DNA of 64,000 bases from Psychrobacillus sp. FSL K6-4046 (GTDB taxonomy: Bacteria; Bacillota; Bacilli; Bacillales_A; Planococcaceae). The position numbers and the translations under genes are program-made. How positions within the stretch are numbered: position 1 is the first letter of the stretch; the number at the start of each line of letters is the position of its first letter. The DNA lies in assembly GCF_038624605.1 (NCBI RefSeq), contig NZ_CP152020.1:2969312-3033311 (forward strand), in the 5' to 3' direction. Of this stretch, positions 36,025 to 44,897 are shown in pieces. The notes below the pieces were generated by a model. The model saw nothing but the letters and a program-made list of their open reading frames with translations, was not told the DNA's origin and ran no database searches.

Positions 36025-36510
36025 TTATTTTTTAGCTACTTGAACGTTAGCAACTTTTTTAGCGCCTACGTATTTTTTACCCCAGTAATAAGGATCATTA
36101 ATTTTATCGATTCTTACACCTTTTGATGATGAAGCATGAATGAATTGGCCATTCCCGATAAACATTCCAACATGTGAAACACCTTTTCCAGTCGTATTGA
36201 AGAATACTAAATCCCCAACTGCTAGTTTAGCTTTTTTTACTGGCGTTCCTTTACTGTACATTCCAGCAGCAGTTCTCGGAAGAGAGACACCTTTACCTTT
36301 GTACACGTACCCAATAAATCCAGAGCAATCAAATCCTGCCTTCGTTGTGCCACCATAACGATATTTAGTTCCAATTAGACTTTTCGCACTTGATACTATT
36401 TCGTTGGATTTTACAGAGCTAGCTGCTTCTGTATTTCCCGCAAATGTTCCCATGGCTAAAACTAGAGTTAGTGTTAAGATCGTGATTAGTTTTTTAAACA
36501 AAGAAGTCAA
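36025..36510 (-). CDS. secreted NlpC/P60 peptidoglycan endopeptidase
   Basis: I prefer TTG 36510 as start: GGGGGA lies about 10 bases upstream and a standard signal peptide follows (MTSLFKKLITILTLTLVLAM, cleavage near TEA-AS). The upstream ATG at 36582 has no ribosome binding site. The 161-residue protein is almost only the catalytic domain, with C62 in GFDCSGFIGYVY, H113 in VSHVGMFIGNG and H125 in FIHASSSKGVRI. It cleaves peptide cross-links of the wall. No LysM or SH3 wall-binding module is present, which is unusual but known for small members. Confidence 0.85.
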   Translation of the reverse strand: MTSLFKKLITILTLTLVLAMGTFAGNTEAASSVKSNEIVSSAKSLIGTKYRYGGTTKAGFDCSGFIGYVYKGKGVSLPRTAAGMYSKGTPVKKAKLAVGDLVFFNTTGKGVSHVGMFIGNGQFIHASSSKGVRIDKINDPYYWGKKYVGAKKVANVQVAKK

Positions 36511-36818
36511 TTTTGATGTTCCCCCAAAGAAGTATTGAAAAATTTCTCTATTTTTTCTCGTTAAAAATTTCTCTATACCCATACTAACACGGTTTAAACA
36601 TTAGTGATTTTACAGTTGTGTAACAATAAGATTACAAGCCGAAAAATATACTAAGACTCTCCTCCCGTTTTAAATTTGAATAAATAAGTACAATATGCCT
36701 AATTTATTAGCATGAATTATAATATTTTTATTATTTTCCTCTATCTATCCATAGGATATATGTGTTATAAATAGAGGGTTAACTATTATTTGCCAAAAAA
36801 GAATAGGAGATTACTATT
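36511..36818. other. divergent spacer between the NlpC/P60 and chemoreceptor genes
   Basis: This AT-rich stretch of 308 bases has no gene I can support. It contains GCCGAAAA near 36637, similar to the sigma-D -10 element used for motility genes, but the upstream TAAC is only 13 bases away rather than 15-16 from a TAAA box, so I do not call a promoter. The chemoreceptor's ribosome binding site ATAGGAGA is at about 36803-36810. Confidence 0.4.
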
Positions 36819-38531
36819 GTGAAACTGAAATGGAAAAATACACTTACTCTACATCTCGGGACAATTATCGTCGGGGTAATGATTGTTATGCTTACGATTA
36901 CTTCTGTAGCTACTTATAAAACTGCCTATGGCGAACTTTACAAAGCAGCTGGGATTGAAGCATATGGTTGTGCTAATATTACTACTGGTTTAATTACACC
37001 TGAAGATATTAATAAAATACTTGCTGGAGACACTGCTGCCGTTAAAAGCGTAGGTGAGCAGCTAAACTGGACTACTGCTCATAAAGATATTTTTGAGACA
37101 CAATATATAATTGACTTAGAAGGAAACCTATTAGCTACTGATGATAACTTAAAAGAAACTGGTTTTAATGCAGGAGATCAATTTTACATAGATCAAGAAG
37201 CGATTGATATGCTTGTCAAGATGGGACACCCTACCTACTCAGAAAGCTATGAGTACGCTGGGATGAATCGTTTGTCTGGCTATGCTCCAATTTTCGAGGA
37301 TCATGACCCCTCGAAAAAAATTGTTGCTATTAGTGTAATAGATTTTAATGCGGACATCGTCTCTGAAAGAACATGGGATGTAGTTAGTAAAGGATTACTA
37401 TTAAGTATTATTCCTTTATTGTTAGCATCTATAGTTACTCTTCTTTTAATTAGAAGAAAAACAAAGCCTTTATCTGTTTTGATTGCTCATGCTGAAGAGA
37501 TTGCTAAAGGAAACTTATCCGTTAAAGACACAAATTTTTCAAGCAAGGATGAGGTTGGAAACTTAAGTAGGACGCTTGATACACTTGCTGGTAACTTACG
37601 TACGATGATTGGAACGATTCAAAACACTTCCTCCCAATTAATGAAAAATGCAGAAGAAACTACAGCCTCTTTGATTGAAATGAAGGAAGCAGCGCATCAG
37701 ATCGCCAATAATATGAGCGAAAATGTTGCATCTATATCAACGGGTACTGCATCTGCTGAAAGCTCAACCGTTATCTTAAACAATTTAGCTACCGGCTTAC
37801 AACATTCAAAGGAAACTGCGGACCAGTGCTCGGTACAATCGATGACCACTATGCAGATTGCTCAAGAAGGCCTCAAGAAAGCCGAAGAAACTAGTCGAGA
37901 CATGAACAAAATAAGAAACGCTTCCATTGAAACTAGCGCAATGATTGTGAAGCTTGATGAAGCAACTAATAAAATACAGCAAATTACTGGGTCCATCGCG
38001 GGCATAGCAGCTCAAACAAATCTACTGGCACTTAATGCCTCTATAGAAGCAGCTCGTGCTGGTGAGCATGGTAAAGGATTTGCAGTTGTAGCAGAAGAAG
38101 TTCGCAAGCTAGCAGAACAGTCTAACCTAGAGGTTAAACAAGTAGAAGAAATCGTAAAAGAGATAACAGAAAACATCTCACACGTAGTAACCTCTACGGA
38201 CACCAGCACCAAACTAATCGAAACTGGAAATGCAACCGTTCAGCAAACTTCTCAATCCTTGCAGAATATCTCTACAGCTGTCGGTAAGACAGTAGAGGAA
38301 ATCTCAAGGATATCTAAGATGACAACCGAGGAAGCTGCTAACTCGAAGCAAGTAGTAGATCTTATCGAAAATCTAACTGAATCTATAAGAGAAATTGAAC
38401 AAGTGACTACAACCATTTCAGCCGTAACAGAAGAAACCTCTGCCTCTATAGACGAGATTTCACAGCATTCCGCTGAAACATCCGAAGTAGCACAACAACT
38501 TCACAACCTCATAAACAAATTTAAACTCTAA
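36819..38531 (+). CDS. methyl-accepting chemotaxis protein
   Basis: The 570-residue transmembrane receptor starts with GTG. TM1 is at about 10-32, an extracellular Cache-like sensor at about 33-190 ([31 protein letters not shown]), TM2 at about 193-214, HAMP at about 216-268, and a long cytoplasmic signalling coiled coil with the conserved hairpin tip near 405-440 ([35 protein letters not shown]). It signals to CheA/CheW. The ligand is not predictable. It is monocistronic and its natural terminator is at 38593-38631. Confidence 0.94.
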   Translation: MKLKWKNTLTLHLGTIIVGVMIVMLTITSVATYKTAYGELYKAAGIEAYGCANITTGLITPEDINKILAGDTAAVKSVGEQLNWTTAHKDIFETQYIIDLEGNLLATDDNLKETGFNAGDQFYIDQEAIDMLVKMGHPTYSESYEYAGMNRLSGYAPIFEDHDPSKKIVAISVIDFNADIVSERTWDVVSKGLLLSIIPLLLASIVTLLLIRRKTKPLSVLIAHAEEIAKGNLSVKDTNFSSKDEVGNLSRTLDTLAGNLRTMIGTIQNTSSQLMKNAEETTASLIEMKEAAHQIANNMSENVASISTGTASAESSTVILNNLATGLQHSKETADQCSVQSMTTMQIAQEGLKKAEETSRDMNKIRNASIETSAMIVKLDEATNKIQQITGSIAGIAAQTNLLALNASIEAARAGEHGKGFAVVAEEVRKLAEQSNLEVKQVEEIVKEITENISHVVTSTDTSTKLIETGNATVQQTSQSLQNISTAVGKTVEEISRISKMTTEEAANSKQVVDLIENLTESIREIEQVTTTISAVTEETSASIDEISQHSAETSEVAQQLHNLINKFKL

Positions 38532-38549
38532 CGATTACTTACATTATAT

Positions 38550-38576
38550 TATTACAAGTGCCTGGCACCTGTAATA
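38550..38576. repeat. REP-like palindrome, copy 3 (one mismatch)
   Basis: The arm TATTACAAGTGCC (38550-38562), central T, and GGCACCTGTAATA (38564-38576) pair except at one position (A opposite C). It lies between the chemoreceptor stop and its terminator, upstream of the group II intron. Confidence 0.85.
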
Positions 38577-38592
38577 TATTTCAAGAAGACAC

Positions 38593-38631
38593 AAAAATAG
38601 ACGCCCACGTTAGAGGGGGCGTCTATTTTTT
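38593..38631. terminator. strong terminator of the chemoreceptor gene; target of the group II intron
   Basis: A perfect 14-bp stem (AAAAATAGACGCCC at 38593-38606 with 38617-38630) with a 10-base loop ends in a T run. The intron starts three bases later at GTGCG. Before insertion this hairpin would also have been the terminator of the converging M20 peptidase gene, because its A-rich side gives T on the minus strand. Confidence 0.9.
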
Positions 38632-38633
38632 AT

Positions 38634-40514
38634 GTGCGCCCGGCATGCGCATGAACTATAGGGTGCAAGTCCCGAACCCCGAAGACAGAAGTAGAGGTTA
38701 GCCGAGAGCAAGGGTGTCCGTGGTGACGCGGAATCTGAAGGAAGCTGGAGGCAAATCACCGGTCCGAGGAACACGAATCTCATAGAAGGCTAGGTATGAT
38801 TGAGTGAGTTTGCATAACAAAACAAAGCTCTTTCTGTCGAAGGTCATACCAAGTAAATGAGGCGGATAGATGGTGTGAAAGTGCATGCGCTTACCCGGGG
38901 AGGTCTGATGGAAACGTGAAGTACCCTTCATAACCCACTCCATGAGGAGTGGCTGAACCATCAGAAGTCAGCAGAGGTCATAGTACGAATGGGTCTAGAA
39001 CCACTCGGAAGGACCGAACAATTAAGAGAGAATAGCCCTTGGCTTTCCAACTTGGATGTTTGAACACAGAAAACTAGTGCCTCACGCTTAGAAAGTAGTG
39101 GTGAATCCCACGAGGGTATTTGCGGAGGGTGTAGTCCAGTTGGGCAAAAGAAGATAAGCTATTCACGGAAAGGAACGAAATGGTGATGTTGAATCAGATA
39201 CTTGAACGGAAAAACATGATGCAAGCGTTAAAGCGAGTGGAAGCGAATAAAGGAAGCCATGGAGTAGACATGATGCCCGTACAAACCTTACGACAGCACA
39301 TCCTCGAAAATTGGAAAACTATTAAATCGCAGATTTTAAATGGAACCTATGAACCACAGCCAGTACGTCGAATCGAAATCCCGAAACCAGACGGTGGTGT
39401 GCGTCTATTAGGTATTCCAACCGTGACAGATCGTTTGATTCAACAAGCTATATCGCAGATACTATCTGAGGAATATGATAAAACATTTTCGGATTACAGT
39501 TATGGATTCCGACCAAATCGGAGTGCCCATGATGCCATTCGAAAAGCAAAGGGTTATATAAAAGAGGGTTATCGATGGGTTGTGGATATGGATTTAGAGA
39601 AATTCTTTGATAAGGTCAATCATGACCGACTAATGGCAACGTTAGCGAAACGAATTTCAGATAAACCTTTACTAAAACTCATTCGTAAATATCTCCAATC
39701 CGGTGTCATGATAAATGGCGTAGTTTCCAGTACAGAAGAAGGAACCCCGCAAGGTGGACCTCTAAGTCCACTCTTATCAAACATCGTATTAGACGAACTT
39801 GATAAAGAGTTAGAGAAACGTGGACATAAATTCGTACGGTACGCAGATGATTGCAATATCTATGTGAAGAGTGAACGGGCAGGGGTACGAACAATGGCGA
39901 GTGTACAACGATTTATTGAAGGAAAACTTCGACTGAAAGTTAACGAAAAGAAATCGGCAGTGGACCGCCCTTGGAATCGGAAATTCTTGGCGTTTAGCTT
40001 TACTGCTCATAAAGAACCGAAGGTTCGTATTGCAAAAACAAGCCTACAACGAATGAAGAAGAAAATACGAGAAATTACCTCTAGAAAGATGCCATATTCC
40101 ATGGAATATAGAATCGAAAAGTTGAACCAATATCTAGTGGGATGGTGTGGATATTTCGCCTTAGCAGATACACCTACCACATTTAAAACACTGGATAGCT
40201 GGATTAAACGAAGGTTACGTATGTGCCTGTGGAAGGATTGGAAGAAACCTCGAACAAGAGTTAGAAATCTTACTCGATTAAAAGTTCCTTATGGGAAAGC
40301 TTACGAGTGGGGAAATACTCGAAAAGGGTACTGGCGCATTTCTAAAAGCCCCATATTACACAGAACCCTCGGCAAATCCTTTTGGGAAAGCCAAGGGCTG
40401 AAAAGTCTGCAAGTTCGTTACGAAACTTTGCGTTATTCATCTTAATTGAACCGCCGTATACGGAACCGTACGTACGGTGGTGTGAGAGGTCGGGAGTTAA
40501 TCACTCCCTCCTAC
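38634..40514 (+). mobile_element. group II intron (group IIC-like, bacterial class C)
   Basis: The 5' end GTGCGCCCGGCATGCGC at 38634 fits the GUGYG start of group II introns. The 3' end has a domain V-like hairpin at about 40448-40478 (CCGCCGTATACGG ... CCGTACGTACGGTGG), then a domain VI stem (AGGTCGGGAGT / ACTCCCTCCT) with an internal A, closing with AC at 40513-40514. The intron of 1881 bases carries one RT gene in domain IV. It sits immediately after a Rho-independent terminator, the hallmark target of group IIC introns, and its protein lacks an endonuclease domain. All parts look intact, so it may still splice. Confidence 0.88.
39180..40445 (+). CDS. ltrA: group II intron reverse transcriptase/maturase
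   Basis: The 421-residue intron-encoded protein has the RT domain (about 15-290) with the blocks SYGFRPNRSAHDAI, WVVDMDLEKFFDKVNHD, GTPQGGPLSPLLSNI and the catalytic YADD at 221-224, followed by the thumb/maturase X domain (about 300-400: YLVGWCGYFALADTP, RRLRMCLWKDWKKP). It stops there, with no HNH endonuclease domain, as in class C introns, which integrate without second-strand cleavage. It helps the intron RNA fold and splice and copies it at new sites. An ATG at 39186 is an alternative start. Confidence 0.93.
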   Translation: MVMLNQILERKNMMQALKRVEANKGSHGVDMMPVQTLRQHILENWKTIKSQILNGTYEPQPVRRIEIPKPDGGVRLLGIPTVTDRLIQQAISQILSEEYDKTFSDYSYGFRPNRSAHDAIRKAKGYIKEGYRWVVDMDLEKFFDKVNHDRLMATLAKRISDKPLLKLIRKYLQSGVMINGVVSSTEEGTPQGGPLSPLLSNIVLDELDKELEKRGHKFVRYADDCNIYVKSERAGVRTMASVQRFIEGKLRLKVNEKKSAVDRPWNRKFLAFSFTAHKEPKVRIAKTSLQRMKKKIREITSRKMPYSMEYRIEKLNQYLVGWCGYFALADTPTTFKTLDSWIKRRLRMCLWKDWKKPRTRVRNLTRLKVPYGKAYEWGNTRKGYWRISKSPILHRTLGKSFWESQGLKSLQVRYETLRYSS

Positions 40515-42117
40515 TCGATTTGTATAAGCTTTTAATAAGGGTTTCTAGCATTACTGGCATTTCAACAAAAGCACTGTCTATATGTAGTCTTTCTGTTTTT
40601 TGATGAGCATCCTTGCCGAATGGTCCTACGTTCAGTACAGGTCCCTTTAATTTAGCCATATCATCAAATGGGATATCATAGGTATCTCCCCATACTGGTG
40701 TATTGCTTTCAAATGCTGTCCAGCCGTTTCCATCGTCTTCATAATTTACATAGCTCAAATCGCATATCCCATTAAAATAATGTATTTGTTTTACTGTATT
40801 ATTAAAGGATTGTGCAGATTGCTTCATTAACTCAACCGCTTCTATAATCAGTGGATCCTTGGATGTGTTAACCGCTGGATAATATGGTGGAGCAAAGAGC
40901 AACACGGTAGCTGGTGAAAGCTCCTGGCATTGAATCATGAGATTATCTACTATTCGAAGTGATTTTTCACGATCGTCCCATTCCTCTTCCGCAAGTACTT
41001 CTTGCTTAAGTCTTTGAACTTCCTCTATGCCTAATTTTTTATTCGCATACGCAAGCAGCTCGTCATATTTCAAAACTCTGACCTGTCCAATTCCTTGGAC
41101 CTGCTCTCTATCACAAATTTGTTGATAGGTTTTATTCAAAGCGTCCATTGCCTCATTCGCAACCTGTTCAAACAGTTCCATAATGTCAGAAGCAGTTCTT
41201 CTTAATAAAAACACGTTGTACAAAGCAACTGCTCGGTACGGTGTCTGCGTTGAATAAGACATTTTCAAATCCTTTTGCTGTAAAGAAACTGGCAACGGAG
41301 TACTTTCTCCAAGGTCATGCTCTGTAAATATAGGATTATATTCCATTCGCTGTGTTAAGAAAGAAGCAATATAGTTAGCCGTCATCCCTTTCATCGGCTC
41401 TCCTACATGAGTTTCCTTTCCGTAAAACAGCGCAGCGGGCATAATTTTACCGATCGTACCAGAGTAGATATACTCGTCAATATCCTTTGGCACCTGTGAA
41501 AACGAAGGTTCACTATTTAAAAATAGCTTATATGATAAATTAAACTCTTCACGTATTCGAACTAGCTGAGTAACAGCCGCACGCATACCAGCAGAATTTA
41601 CCTCTTCATCAGGTACACTTGTGAGAATTAAATTAATTGGCCATTCTTCCACAGTAGCTTTTTCAATCAACTGCATATGTAAGGCTAATCCCATCTTCAT
41701 ATCCATCGTTCCACGACCAAACAAATACTTCCCGGTTGCCAAATCTTCTTGAGCATCCTCCGGTAGCTCACTAGGATTTTCCATTAACTTTCTAGTTAAC
41801 TCCTCCGGAAAATAAGCTAAAGGCTCCAAAGTACCATATTCTTCTGTCTGCACAGTATCGAAATGACTAATAAGCACAACTGTTTCTGTTGCAGAAGGAT
41901 GCTTATATAATGCCGTCACTACCTGTCTTCCCAAGCCTGCATCGTGAAGCTGGAGCTGACTCGGATGAGTTTGAAAATACTCAAGCTCTCGAATCTTTTC
42001 TATTAACTTAGGAGCAAACTCCCTTTCTCCATCCGTTAACGTAATACTGTTCCAGCTCACAAGCTCACACAATAATTCACGCAGTCGATCTGGCGTATCC
42101 CATAAAAGCTTATTCAT
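40501..42117 (-). CDS. M20-family peptidase, RocB-like; last codons supplied by the group II intron
   Basis: The 538-residue cytosolic metallopeptidase resembles B. subtilis RocB of the arginine-degradation regulon. Metal-site residues are visible: H85 in ISHFDTVQ, D139 in GRGTMDMKMG, and E171/E172 in SVPDEEVNSAG. AGGAGGA precedes the ATG. The intron ends at 40514, so the final codons (end of SSRRE and the TGA) lie in intron DNA on its antisense strand. Joining 38633 to 40515 restores a frame ending SNKK-stop within the terminator stem, so the insertion replaced only the last few residues. Activity is probably kept, but the gene's own terminator is now 1.9 kb away. Confidence 0.88.
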   Translation of the reverse strand: MNKLLWDTPDRLRELLCELVSWNSITLTDGEREFAPKLIEKIRELEYFQTHPSQLQLHDAGLGRQVVTALYKHPSATETVVLISHFDTVQTEEYGTLEPLAYFPEELTRKLMENPSELPEDAQEDLATGKYLFGRGTMDMKMGLALHMQLIEKATVEEWPINLILTSVPDEEVNSAGMRAAVTQLVRIREEFNLSYKLFLNSEPSFSQVPKDIDEYIYSGTIGKIMPAALFYGKETHVGEPMKGMTANYIASFLTQRMEYNPIFTEHDLGESTPLPVSLQQKDLKMSYSTQTPYRAVALYNVFLLRRTASDIMELFEQVANEAMDALNKTYQQICDREQVQGIGQVRVLKYDELLAYANKKLGIEEVQRLKQEVLAEEEWDDREKSLRIVDNLMIQCQELSPATVLLFAPPYYPAVNTSKDPLIIEAVELMKQSAQSFNNTVKQIHYFNGICDLSYVNYEDDGNGWTAFESNTPVWGDTYDIPFDDMAKLKGPVLNVGPFGKDAHQKTERLHIDSAFVEMPVMLETLIKSLYKSSRRE

Positions 42118-42169
42118 ACTAATCCTCCTAACAAAATATTTTTTATATTTATATAGTTTATTTTACATT

Positions 42170-42194
42170 ATTTCAAGTGCCTAGCACCTGTAAT
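42170..42194. repeat. REP-like palindrome, copy 4 (degenerate)
   Basis: The arms ATTTCAAGTGCC and AGCACCTGTAAT around a central T pair at 9 of 12 positions. It lies between the M20 peptidase start and the terminator of the HEAT-repeat gene, and is the most decayed full-length copy. Confidence 0.75.
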
Positions 42195-42213
42195 ATTTCA
42201 TCCATAAATATAC

Positions 42214-42240
42214 AAAAAAAGGTCAATGCAAATTGACCTT
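42214..42240 (-). terminator. terminator of the HEAT-repeat gene
   Basis: AAGGTCAA (42219-42226) pairs with TTGACCTT (42233-42240), followed on the minus strand by a run of seven T. It lies 12 bases after the stop codon. Confidence 0.8.
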
Positions 42241-42252
42241 TTCCAGAATTCC

Positions 42253-42678
42253 TTATAATTTTTTCCATTCTTCTTCTAGCCATTCTAAGCCTTTTTCGCC
42301 TTCATATGCATCATATACATCGATACGCATTCTTTTTAGCTTAGTTAAGTAGTCGTCAATCGTATGATCTTTTGGTAAGCTCTTTTTCACACGAACAAAT
42401 ACTTTATTTGCTCCTTTTACCAATTCGAATTTTTTACGCTTTGGTAATACGACATCTTCCCCTAACTCAAGCAATGAGCGATATGCTTCTTCTTGAATTT
42501 GAAAAACTGGGTCATGGTCTAATCTTACTTTTAGTATATCAATCACTTGGCTTGTATTATAATTTCCCAACTCTTCAACAGCACTTAAACGAGTTCTCCA
42601 GCTTCCAGTACGGTTAGCTGCTTTTTTAAGATCCTCATAGTTTTCTGGTAACTCATTTTTTATAGACTTTTTACTCAA
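42253..42678 (-). CDS. HEAT-repeat domain protein
   Basis: The 141-residue soluble protein has at least one clear HEAT/PBS-lyase-like repeat (about 25-75: TRLSAVEELGNYNTSQVIDI and DPVFQIQEEAYRSLLELG), followed by a basic stretch (LPKRKKFELVKGANKVFVRV) and a charged C-terminus. Proteins of this type act as small helical scaffolds; no partner is evident. It is monocistronic and is a conserved-hypothetical type protein in Bacillales. Confidence 0.75.
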   Translation of the reverse strand: MSKKSIKNELPENYEDLKKAANRTGSWRTRLSAVEELGNYNTSQVIDILKVRLDHDPVFQIQEEAYRSLLELGEDVVLPKRKKFELVKGANKVFVRVKKSLPKDHTIDDYLTKLKRMRIDVYDAYEGEKGLEWLEEEWKKL

Positions 42679-42865
42679 TCAATTCATACTCCTTTAAATT
42701 TCATCTTAAACACATTATGTTTGTCCATTAATTATATACTATGTGCTCATTAAAACCTATTTTTTATATTTCCCTTAAAAAAGCAATTAAATAATACTGT
42801 ATAATTCCCAATTATATTGTAATTAATACATATAAATGATACAATTTACAAAAGGAGGTGATTGG

Positions 42866-43066
42866 TTGAAAAACGTCGATGAAATAAAAAAATATAAATT
42901 TTTATTGTCCTTTCACGATGGCCATCAACTATTATTTGAAACAAACACAGACATTAGAACAGCAGAGCGCGAATACATAAATGGTGGAATGTTCGTGGAA
43001 ACTGAAAATAAATACACTATCAATTTAAACCAAGTAGCAAGAATTCAAGTCAAAAAACAACGATAA
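42866..43066 (+). CDS. small hypothetical protein with a near-perfect Shine-Dalgarno
   Basis: The start is TTG 42866, set by AAAGGAGGTGAT at 42849-42860; an in-frame ATG 10 codons earlier lies before that site and is not used. The 66-residue product is beta-rich and soluble (YKFLLSFHDGHQLLFETNTD, KYTINLNQVARIQVKKQR). I recognise no family with confidence; the layout suggests a small sheet protein similar to phage or YqgX-type DUFs. A terminator follows. Confidence 0.65.
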   Translation: MKNVDEIKKYKFLLSFHDGHQLLFETNTDIRTAEREYINGGMFVETENKYTINLNQVARIQVKKQR

Positions 43067-43145
43067 TGAAGCACCGTTCCTCTGTCCTAATAATTATGAG
43101 TTTTTAAAATCAACCCTCAAAATAAAATACATTTCCCTTAAAAGC

Positions 43146-43182
43146 AAAACGCACCCCTATTTAAAAACGGATGCGTTTTTTA
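43146..43182 (+). terminator. terminator after the 66-residue protein
   Basis: AAAACGCA (43146-43153) pairs with TGCGTTTT (43172-43179), with an extra CC/GG inside, followed by TTT. The A-rich 5' flank would also let it work for minus-strand transcripts from the membrane-protein array. Confidence 0.75.
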
Positions 43183-43198
43183 TATGCTTTTTTATGAT

Positions 43199-43227
43199 AT
43201 GTTACAGGTGCCAGGCACCTGTAACAT
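43199..43227. repeat. REP-like palindrome, copy 5
   Basis: This is a perfect 29-base palindrome with arm ATGTTACAGGTGCC and central A, so relative to copies 1-4 it is inverted. It lies 5 bases beyond the end of the last membrane protein of the putative immunity array. Confidence 0.92.
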
Positions 43228-43231
43228 AGTG

Positions 43232-44041
43232 TTATGCCTCTATCCTTGGTTTTCTTCTTCGCTCAGTTTTTTGTTCTCCTATGGAGTAAAGGTAACCTCG
43301 CTCACTAAAGTTAAAACTCTTATACTTACACTTACAATATAAAATGATTAGCTGCTCCGGTAAGACTGCTATCATTGCGTAAAATACAATCATGCCCAAA
43401 ACAAGGATACCCGGAGTACTGCTGTCGTAGTAATTAGAGTTATGAGAGATCCACTTCGTTATAAGTAAAAATAGAGCTCCCCCTATTAATACGACTTTTG
43501 GAACAAACGACATATTTGCTAGTTCGTTTCTTTGCTCTTCTTTTTTGGAGCCTTTTCGATAGTGCCCTTTTTTAAGCAAGATATAATAACGGACCATTAT
43601 GATAATAAATAATAAGAGTGCTACAGCTAAAATAACGTAGGCAATTTGCATTAAGGTATCCGCATCATTTGTCATGCCCTCATCCTCTAAACCTATTGTA
43701 AATAGGGAAATAATCAGGAATGAAATGGAACCGACATTATGGGAAACCAAAATGGAAAGTGCGTACTGTATCCTTTCACTTCTTTTATAAACAAACGGGA
43801 TAGAATACACAATACTCAACCCTATTAAACCAACAGTAAGCCAAAAATGTATGTTAATTATCTCCTCTTTAAACGGAAAAAGAGAGTAAGGTGCTGCTAA
43901 ATAATAATTTAAGGCAAACATTAATGCTTGTAAAAAAATACCTAGTATTAATACAACACTAATACTTTCTCTACTTTGGCGACCAGATTCTAACGGTTCC
44001 CTTAATACTTCAAAATCTTCCTCCCTTAATTGGCCCCTCAT
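43232..44041 (-). CDS. six-TM membrane protein, putative T7SS toxin immunity paralog 4
   Basis: This 269-residue protein is the most distal of four tandem paralogs downstream of the LXG toxin. All share an N-terminal cytosolic motif (here LREEDFEVLREPLESGRQS), about six hydrophobic segments, a basic loop KKGHYRKGSKKEEQR between TM4 and TM5, and a C-terminal tail (EQLIILYCKCKYKSFNF, then ERGYLYSIGEQ). It departs from the shared RGPLESGRQSP pattern (REPLESGRQSR). The gene is followed by a REP-like palindrome. Function is inferred from location only; I do not recognise a named family. Confidence 0.75.
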   Translation of the reverse strand: MRGQLREEDFEVLREPLESGRQSRESISVVLILGIFLQALMFALNYYLAAPYSLFPFKEEIINIHFWLTVGLIGLSIVYSIPFVYKRSERIQYALSILVSHNVGSISFLIISLFTIGLEDEGMTNDADTLMQIAYVILAVALLLFIIIMVRYYILLKKGHYRKGSKKEEQRNELANMSFVPKVVLIGGALFLLITKWISHNSNYYDSSTPGILVLGMIVFYAMIAVLPEQLIILYCKCKYKSFNFSERGYLYSIGEQKTERRRKPRIEA

Positions 44042-44048
44042 TTACTAG

Positions 44049-44870
44049 TCAACTCCTAATCTCTTTGCTAAGCTTCTTCCCTCGTTTTCTCTTAAGCATT
44101 TGATCTCCTACAGAATACAAGTAGCCTCGCTCATTAAAATTGAAGCTTTTGTATTTATACTTACAATATAAGATGACTAACTGCTCAGGTAGGACAAACA
44201 GCATGACAAAAAAGAGACCGATACCAATCGTAATGATTAAAACAGAGTCTATATTAAACTCAGGCATTACTCTTACAACATATTGCATAATGAGCACTAT
44301 AATTAAACCAAAGACAACAGCAGGAAAAATTAGAAGAGTAGTATTTTTTTCTAGTTGACCTCTAATCTGATCCTTCTTGCTTCCCTTTCTATAATGTCCT
44401 TTTTTCAATAAAATATAAAATCTTATACATGTAGCGAAGAAGACCAAGAAACCACAGCTAAGGATAAGATATGTAACCTTGAGCAATTTCTCTGCACTTA
44501 CCACTTCTCCCCCTGTATCCTCTCCAATTAAAAATAGGGCACAGATAAACAAAGAGAAGGATAATAAATTTTGCGAAACTAATATAGAGACTAAATACTG
44601 AATTCTATCAAACTTTCTATAAACTATTGGTATAGCAAAAACAAGCGACAGTATAATTAAAGCAACTGTAAAATATAAATGAATCTCTATAATTTTCTCT
44701 TTATAAGGAAACACTGTATTTGGACCAACCATGAAATATTCTAATAAAAATACTAAGGCTTGTAGAAAAACTGTTATAAATAATATTGCCCCTAAACTTC
44801 CTGGACTTTGTCTACCAGATTCTAACGGTCCCCTTAATACTTCAAAATCTTCCTCCCTTAATCTACCCAT
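44049..44870 (-). CDS. six-TM membrane protein, putative T7SS toxin immunity paralog 3
   Basis: I align the start with the paralogs at ATG 44870 (MGRLREEDFEVLRGPLESG); an upstream ATG at 44891 adds seven residues (MGSLERL) and its codons overlap the probable GGGGAG ribosome binding site. The 273-residue product has six hydrophobic segments and the array's basic loop (KKGHYRKGSKKDQIRGQL) and tail (KYKYKSFNFNERGYLYSVGD). It is the most diverged in TM5-TM6 (VVFGLIIVLIMQYVVRVM). It is 7 bases from the next paralog, so the four genes form one operon. Confidence 0.72.
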   Translation of the reverse strand: MGRLREEDFEVLRGPLESGRQSPGSLGAILFITVFLQALVFLLEYFMVGPNTVFPYKEKIIEIHLYFTVALIILSLVFAIPIVYRKFDRIQYLVSILVSQNLLSFSLFICALFLIGEDTGGEVVSAEKLLKVTYLILSCGFLVFFATCIRFYILLKKGHYRKGSKKDQIRGQLEKNTTLLIFPAVVFGLIIVLIMQYVVRVMPEFNIDSVLIITIGIGLFFVMLFVLPEQLVILYCKYKYKSFNFNERGYLYSVGDQMLKRKRGKKLSKEIRS

Positions 44871-44897
44871 TAGTCTTTCTAAACTCCCCATTCATTT

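Noticed and set aside
36637-36660. Sigma-D-like GCCGAAAA box upstream of the chemoreceptor
   Set aside because: The -35 partner (TAAC) is 13 bases away rather than 15-16, and the site is about 180 bases from the start codon.
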